Below are positions 6,189-9,037 of a stretch of 9,037 bases of DNA, in pieces. Numbering within the stretch: position 1 is the first letter of the stretch; each line of letters starts with the position of its first letter. A model generated the notes under the pieces. That model was not told the origin of the DNA. It did no database searches and saw only the letters and a program-made list of their open reading frames with translations. The translations under genes and the position numbers were made by a program. Where the stretch lies: assembly GCA_027353395.1 (NCBI GenBank), contig DAIEHU010000085.1, forward strand, positions 1-9,037. The letters are read 5' to 3'. Source of the stretch: Desulfobacteraceae bacterium. GTDB lineage: Bacteria > Desulfobacterota > Desulfobacteria > Desulfobacterales > Desulfosalsimonadaceae.

Positions 6189-6217
6189 TTCCCTTTTCAA
6201 ATCAGATTTGTTATAAT
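6189..6217 (+). promoter_or_regulatory. Extended -10 sigma-70 promoter for the CMD-family gene and mobB
   Basis: A perfect -10, TATAAT, at 6212-6217 is preceded by TG with one intervening base (6209-6211), the classic extended -10. A weak -35 (TTCCCT, 3 of 6) sits 17 bp upstream at 6189-6194, which is acceptable when the extended -10 is present. The expected transcript start is near 6224, giving a ~165-nt leader before the ATG at 6389. It lies just after repeat copy B. Confidence 0.7.
6198..6210. promoter_or_regulatory. Candidate operator dyad overlapping the extended -10 element
   Basis: CAAAT-CAG-ATTTG is a perfect 5-bp dyad with a 3-bp spacer. It fills the -35/-10 spacer and ends on the TG of the extended -10. 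A dimeric repressor bound here would block RNA polymerase. No regulator gene is in the window, and a dyad this short in AT-rich promoter DNA could be chance. Confidence 0.4.
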
Positions 6218-6223
6218 ACGTTC

Positions 6224-6388
6224 ATCATTCAAGGTGGCGGGGATATGCCGGGAATAGATCCGGAATGTTTGTGATCTCCAGAAATATGGGGCTGATTCCG
6301 CCGCCTGCGTATATCGAAATGTATTATTGGTTTCACCGGAAACCCGGCTGACCGCCGGAACCGGCAACCGACACAATCAGGAGGGGTC
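6224..6388 (+). promoter_or_regulatory. Structured 5' leader upstream of the CMD-mobB pair (possible riboswitch or leader RNA)
   Basis: Hand pairing shows a 9-bp helix (6232-6240 with 6298-6306, one G-U) closing two small hairpins: CCGG at 6248-6251 with 6260-6263, and CTCCA at 6276-6280 with TGGGG at 6287-6291. This gives a three-way junction. Downstream are GGTTTC-ACCG-GAAACC (6329-6344) and CCGGC/GCCGG (6344-6348 with 6354-6358). GCCGG at 6354-6358 can alternatively pair with CCGGC at 6361-6365, a possible switch just ahead of the Shine-Dalgarno AGGAGG (6379-6384). A nine-codon ORF (6245-6274, MPGIDPECL) also lies within. It does not match any riboswitch consensus I remember, including the Moco motif. 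The structure is seen; the function is inference. Confidence 0.4.
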
Positions 6389-6706
6389 ATGTATTTACCC
6401 AAACACTTTCAAGCGTTTAAAGCAAATTTTCCGGATATTCACACAAGTTATGAACAACTGGCGAAAGCCTGCCGCGATCACGGTCCCCTAGATCAAAAAA
6501 CCCAGGATCTGGTCAAACTGGGCATCGCCATCGGCCAGAACTCCAGGGGAGGGGTGATGTCCAATGCGCGAAAAGCCATGGCATCCGGAGCCACCCATGA
6601 CGAAATTCATCACGCCATTTTGCTGTCCCTGACCACCGTGGGGTTTCCGGCCATGATCCCGGCCATGGAATGGGTGGATGACGTGCTGGAAAAAAATCAG
6701 GACTGA
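6389..6706 (+). CDS. Carboxymuconolactone-decarboxylase (CMD/AhpD-like) family protein lacking the CxxC motif
   Basis: This small all-alpha 105-residue protein has the CMD-fold layout: LVKLGIAIGQNSRGGVMSNA (42-60), RKAMASGATHDEIHHAILL (61-79) and TTVGFPAMIPAMEWVDDVL (82-100). AhpD-type peroxidases carry a CxxC near GxxxxCxxCH; here that stretch is QNSRGGVMSNA and the whole protein has no cysteine. A thiol peroxidase role is therefore excluded by sequence, and its real role is unknown. Some CMD members are decarboxylases acting on lactones, but no substrate can be assigned. The start has a strong ribosome site (AGGAGG) and follows the structured leader. mobB starts 5 bp after its stop, so the two are almost certainly cotranscribed and a link to molybdenum or tungsten enzymes is plausible. 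Confidence 0.8.
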   Translation: MYLPKHFQAFKANFPDIHTSYEQLAKACRDHGPLDQKTQDLVKLGIAIGQNSRGGVMSNARKAMASGATHDEIHHAILLSLTTVGFPAMIPAMEWVDDVLEKNQD

Positions 6707-6711
6707 CGGGA

Positions 6712-7248
6712 ATGCATTTACCCCGGACCGGCCCGGCCATACTGCTCATCGTCGGATTCTCCAATTCCGGCAAAACCCGTCTCATGACCCGGCTCATCGA
6801 TGCCTTCACGTCCCGCAGGCTTCGTGTGGGCGCGGTCAAACACCACGGCCATCACGCTAAAAACGCCACCGGGCAAGATTTTGAGATGGACCTTCCCGGC
6901 AAGGACACGTGGAAATACAAACAGGCCGGGGCCGGGGCCGTCATCATCAGCTCCCGGTCCGTAATCGGCATGGTCCGGAATATGGACCATGACCCTGATC
7001 TTTCGGAACTGATCGGGCTGATGCCGGACATGGATATCGTGCTGGCGGAAGGGTATAAACGGTCTGAGCACCCTAAAATCGAAGTGTTCCGGCCCGAAAA
7101 CGGCACTCCCCCGGCCTGCCGTGATGACCGGAACCTGATGGCCGTGGTCAGCGACACGCCCCTGGACTGGGGGGTGCCGCAGTTTGGGGCCGATGCCGTG
7201 GAGCCGCTTGCGGAATTCATCCTGCGTCAACTGGATATGGTAGTTTGA
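6712..7248 (+). CDS. mobB: Molybdopterin-guanine dinucleotide biosynthesis adaptor MobB
   Basis: This 178-residue P-loop GTP-binding protein is within the usual MobB length (about 160-180). MobB assists MobA in attaching GMP to molybdopterin to make the MGD cofactor of DMSO-reductase-family enzymes such as formate dehydrogenase. Motifs are Walker A GFSNSGKT (15-22), VGAVKHHGHHAK (39-50), the conserved GKDTWKYKQAGA segment (63-74), the Walker-B-like LAEGYK (111-116) and PKIEVFRP (121-128). It is 5 bp downstream of the CMD-family gene and probably shares its leader and promoter. mobA and the Mo/W enzyme genes are not in the window. A weak GGGA precedes the ATG, suggesting translation coupled to the upstream gene. 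Confidence 0.93.
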   Translation: MHLPRTGPAILLIVGFSNSGKTRLMTRLIDAFTSRRLRVGAVKHHGHHAKNATGQDFEMDLPGKDTWKYKQAGAGAVIISSRSVIGMVRNMDHDPDLSELIGLMPDMDIVLAEGYKRSEHPKIEVFRPENGTPPACRDDRNLMAVVSDTPLDWGVPQFGADAVEPLAEFILRQLDMVV

Positions 7249-7306
7249 AACGCTGTTTGCCTCCGTCCGAGGCCCGCTGATTTCACTGTCGCCGCTCAAA
7301 ATACGC

Positions 7307-7410
7307 ATTCCAACACACAACTCAAGCGTTATCTTCGTTGGCCGCGTCGTCGGCTCCTCAACGTATACAAACATGCACCTCCTGCTTGCCGCATTGATGT
7401 CATATTGAAT
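7307..7410. repeat. Interspersed palindromic repeat, copy C (diverged)
   Basis: This copy is in the same orientation as copy B. It keeps the central block absent from B, including GCGTCGTCGGCTCCTC, and the right-arm core GCATTGATGTCATATTGAAT. It has several substitutions and small gaps, and the outermost right end has decayed. The left end ATTCCAACACACAACTCAAG is altered against copies A and B. Greater divergence suggests an older copy. It fills most of the gap between mobB and the thioredoxin-domain gene. Confidence 0.8.
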
Positions 7411-7428
7411 GAACAGATTGCTTTAATG

Positions 7429-7455
7429 GATTGCATCTTGCATTCTATTGCAATC
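7429..7455. promoter_or_regulatory. Inverted repeat just upstream of the thioredoxin-domain gene
   Basis: GATTGCA (7429-7435) and TGCAATC (7449-7455) are exact reverse complements around a 13-nt loop. The right arm abuts the Shine-Dalgarno AAAGGA (7456-7461). It could be an operator or an mRNA hairpin, or simply remnant repeat sequence. No clear -35/-10 pair was found in the gap. Confidence 0.35.
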
Positions 7456-7469
7456 AAAGGATAAATGCT

Positions 7470-9037
7470 ATGACAACCCCAGCACTCACCTCATTCTCCC
7501 TGTCCCTGCCTGGTGCGGCTCCTTTTGACGCGGGACTGGCGGAACGGCTGAAACAGGCAAAAAAATCCCGTGGGACCGGTTATCTTCCACGAACCCGGCA
7601 TATGCGACCCGACGGATGGGCCGAATACACCAACCGGCTGTTTCTGGAATCCAGTCCCTACCTGCTCCAGCACGCCCATAATCCGGTCAACTGGTATCCG
7701 TGGGGCGATGAAGCCTTTGAAACCGCCGCGCGGCTTAAGAGGCCCGTATTTCTGAGCGTGGGTTACGCCACCTGCCACTGGTGCCACGTGATGGAGGAGG
7801 AGTCCTTTGAAGACGAGGAAATCGCCCGCTGTCTCAACGCGCATTTCGTATGCGTGAAAGTTGACCGGGAAGAACGGCCGGATATTGACGCCATCTATAT
7901 GAACGCCGTTCAGGCCTTGACCGGACGGGGCGGCTGGCCCATGAGCGTCTGGCTGACGCCGGAGCGCAAACCCTTTTACGGCGGCACCTATTTCCCGGCC
8001 ATGGACCAGGGGCTTAATATCGGATTTTTGACCCTTCTGGAACGGTTGCGGGATATCTTTCACGCATCAGACGGGCGGGCGGAAAACGCTGCGCGCCAGA
8101 TCACGGACGCCATGCAAAAAATGACGGCCACAGGGCCCGTAGGCGATTTGCCCGAAAAACAAATCCTGGACCGGGCCGCGGATTTTTACCGTCGGTATTA
8201 CGACCCGGTCTCCGGTGGCATGAATGGCGCGCCGAAATTTCCCAGCAGCCTGCCCATCCGGTTTCTGCTCCGGTATTATCAAAAGACCGGCGATGCCGGC
8301 ATTCTCGAAATGGCGGAACATACCCTTCGCCAAATGGCTCAGGGCGGGATGTATGATCAGGTGGCCGGCGGTTTTCATCGGTACAGCACGGACGATCGCT
8401 GGCTGGTCCCCCATTTTGAAAAAATGCTCTATGACAACGCGTTGCTGGCCGTCGACTATCTGGAGGCTTTTCAGATCACCGGGGATGGGCAATATAAACG
8501 TATCGCAGTGGACATTCTCCGGTATGTGGAACGGGACATGACTGCGCAGGAAGGCGCATTTTATTCAGCCACGGACGCGGACAGCCGTGCCCCGGACGGG
8601 CGCATGGCCGAAGGGTATTATTTCACCTGGACGCCGGAGGAATTAGACGAAGTGCTGGGTGAAGAACGGGCCGGAACCGTTAAAGCGTATTATGGTGTTG
8701 GCCCGGCCCCCAATTTTGAAGACCGGTATATCCTGCACGTCCACCGGTCCACAGCCGAAACCGCCCGGATATTGAACATGCCGGAAACCCGGCTCATGAT
8801 GGAAATCGAAACTTCCCGGGATTTGCTCTATCAGGCCCGTAGCCGGCGTCTCGCCCCGCTTCGGGATGAAAAAATCCTGACCGCCTGGAACGGGCTCATG
8901 ATTTCCGCATTCGCCAGAGCGGGCCTCGCACTGGGCGATTCCCGGCACACGGGTCAGGCGATCCGGGCCGCCCGGTTTATCCTGGATCATCTATATGTTG
9001 ACGGACGATGGCGCCGCAGTTTCAAGGACGGGGAGGC
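7470..9037 (+). CDS. YyaL/SSP411-family thioredoxin-domain protein (DUF255), 3' end outside window
   Basis: The frame is open from ATG 7470 to the window end (522 full codons, no stop). After a ~50-residue N-terminal extension comes the family signature NRLFLESSPYLLQHAHNPVN (55-74), then a thioredoxin-like domain with CHWC (C102, C105) and GGWP carrying the cis-proline (P157). From about 230 on is an (alpha/alpha)6-barrel-like region, as in N-acyl-glucosamine epimerase relatives, with APKFPSSLPIRFLL (254-267), PHFEKMLYDNA (314-324), ATDADS (367-372) and DEKILTAWNGLMI (466-478). The family is near 650-750 residues, so the C-terminal quarter or so is missing. Its biochemical function is unsettled; the human relative is spermatogenesis-associated protein 20. 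AAAGGA eight bases upstream supports the start. No signal peptide is seen, so it is probably cytoplasmic. Confidence 0.93.
   Translation, partial: MTTPALTSFSLSLPGAAPFDAGLAERLKQAKKSRGTGYLPRTRHMRPDGWAEYTNRLFLESSPYLLQHAHNPVNWYPWGDEAFETAARLKRPVFLSVGYATCHWCHVMEEESFEDEEIARCLNAHFVCVKVDREERPDIDAIYMNAVQALTGRGGWPMSVWLTPERKPFYGGTYFPAMDQGLNIGFLTLLERLRDIFHASDGRAENAARQITDAMQKMTATGPVGDLPEKQILDRAADFYRRYYDPVSGGMNGAPKFPSSLPIRFLLRYYQKTGDAGILEMAEHTLRQMAQGGMYDQVAGGFHRYSTDDRWLVPHFEKMLYDNALLAVDYLEAFQITGDGQYKRIAVDILRYVERDMTAQEGAFYSATDADSRAPDGRMAEGYYFTWTPEELDEVLGEERAGTVKAYYGVGPAPNFEDRYILHVHRSTAETARILNMPETRLMMEIETSRDLLYQARSRRLAPLRDEKILTAWNGLMISAFARAGLALGDSRHTGQAIRAARFILDHLYVDGRWRRSFKDGE

Noticed and set aside
6245..6274. 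Nine-codon leader peptide MPGIDPECL
   Set aside because: It has only a loose G-rich ribosome site, no run of regulatory codons and lies within a predicted helix. It is kept only as a note in the leader entry.
6718..7374. 218-codon - strand ORF opposite mobB
   Set aside because: It is longer than mobB but has no family features, lies antisense to conserved MobB motifs and starts inside repeat copy C.
1304..7410. CRISPR array from the repeated units
   Set aside because: The units are 87-123 bp, kilobases apart and in opposite orientations with genes between them. There is no regular spacer pattern and no cas gene.
7491..8063. 190-codon - strand ORF opposite the thioredoxin-domain gene
   Set aside because: The + strand carries the conserved CHWC and GGWP motifs over the same bases, so this is a shadow.

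Overview
The window reads as a piece of a moderately GC-rich Gram-negative chromosome, most likely a deltaproteobacterial (Desulfobacterota-like) anaerobe. That placement is an inference. It rests on an NtrB-type kinase with an apparent Cache-like sensor, a sigma-54 promoter, an FNT channel of formate/nitrite type, molybdenum-cofactor genes and interspersed palindromic repeats in the intergenic gaps. No rRNA, tRNA, CRISPR array, transposase or phage gene is visible.

Layout. Bases 3-233 (+) are the 3' end of a gene whose last ~40 codons are the C-terminus of the lytic transglycosylase MltG. Its first ~30 codons look instead like the tail of a PhnB/VOC-type protein, so a chimeric junction is suspected near base 100. 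It converges on and overlaps tsaD (213-1241, -). A 565-bp gap (1242-1806) holds a 123-bp palindromic repeat (copy A) and a strong-looking sigma-54 promoter pointing right. From 1807 to 5424 lie three overlapping genes: a membrane histidine kinase, a stand-alone receiver, and a single polypeptide joining a receiver domain to a complete FNT anion channel. A perfect 14-bp palindrome separates these from cysC (5477-6088). Repeat copy B starts on the last base of the cysC stop codon. An extended -10 promoter with an overlapping dyad then precedes a ~165-nt leader with good hairpin potential, followed by a CxxC-less carboxymuconolactone-decarboxylase-family protein (6389-6706) and mobB (6712-7248). 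After repeat copy C, a YyaL/SSP411-type thioredoxin-domain protein starts at 7470 and runs off the window.

How the genes may work together. The central cassette looks like a signalling pathway whose output is not transcription. The kinase senses something outside the membrane and can phosphorylate two receivers. Neither receiver has a DNA-binding domain, and one is fused to the cytoplasmic N-terminus of a pentameric anion channel. The simplest reading is a phosphorylation-gated formate, nitrite or hydrosulfide channel with the free receiver as phosphate sink or competitor. Nearby mobB would fit molybdenum or tungsten enzymes such as formate dehydrogenase, and cysC would fit sulfur metabolism, but neither fixes the substrate. 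This cassette is the best candidate here for a previously undescribed system.
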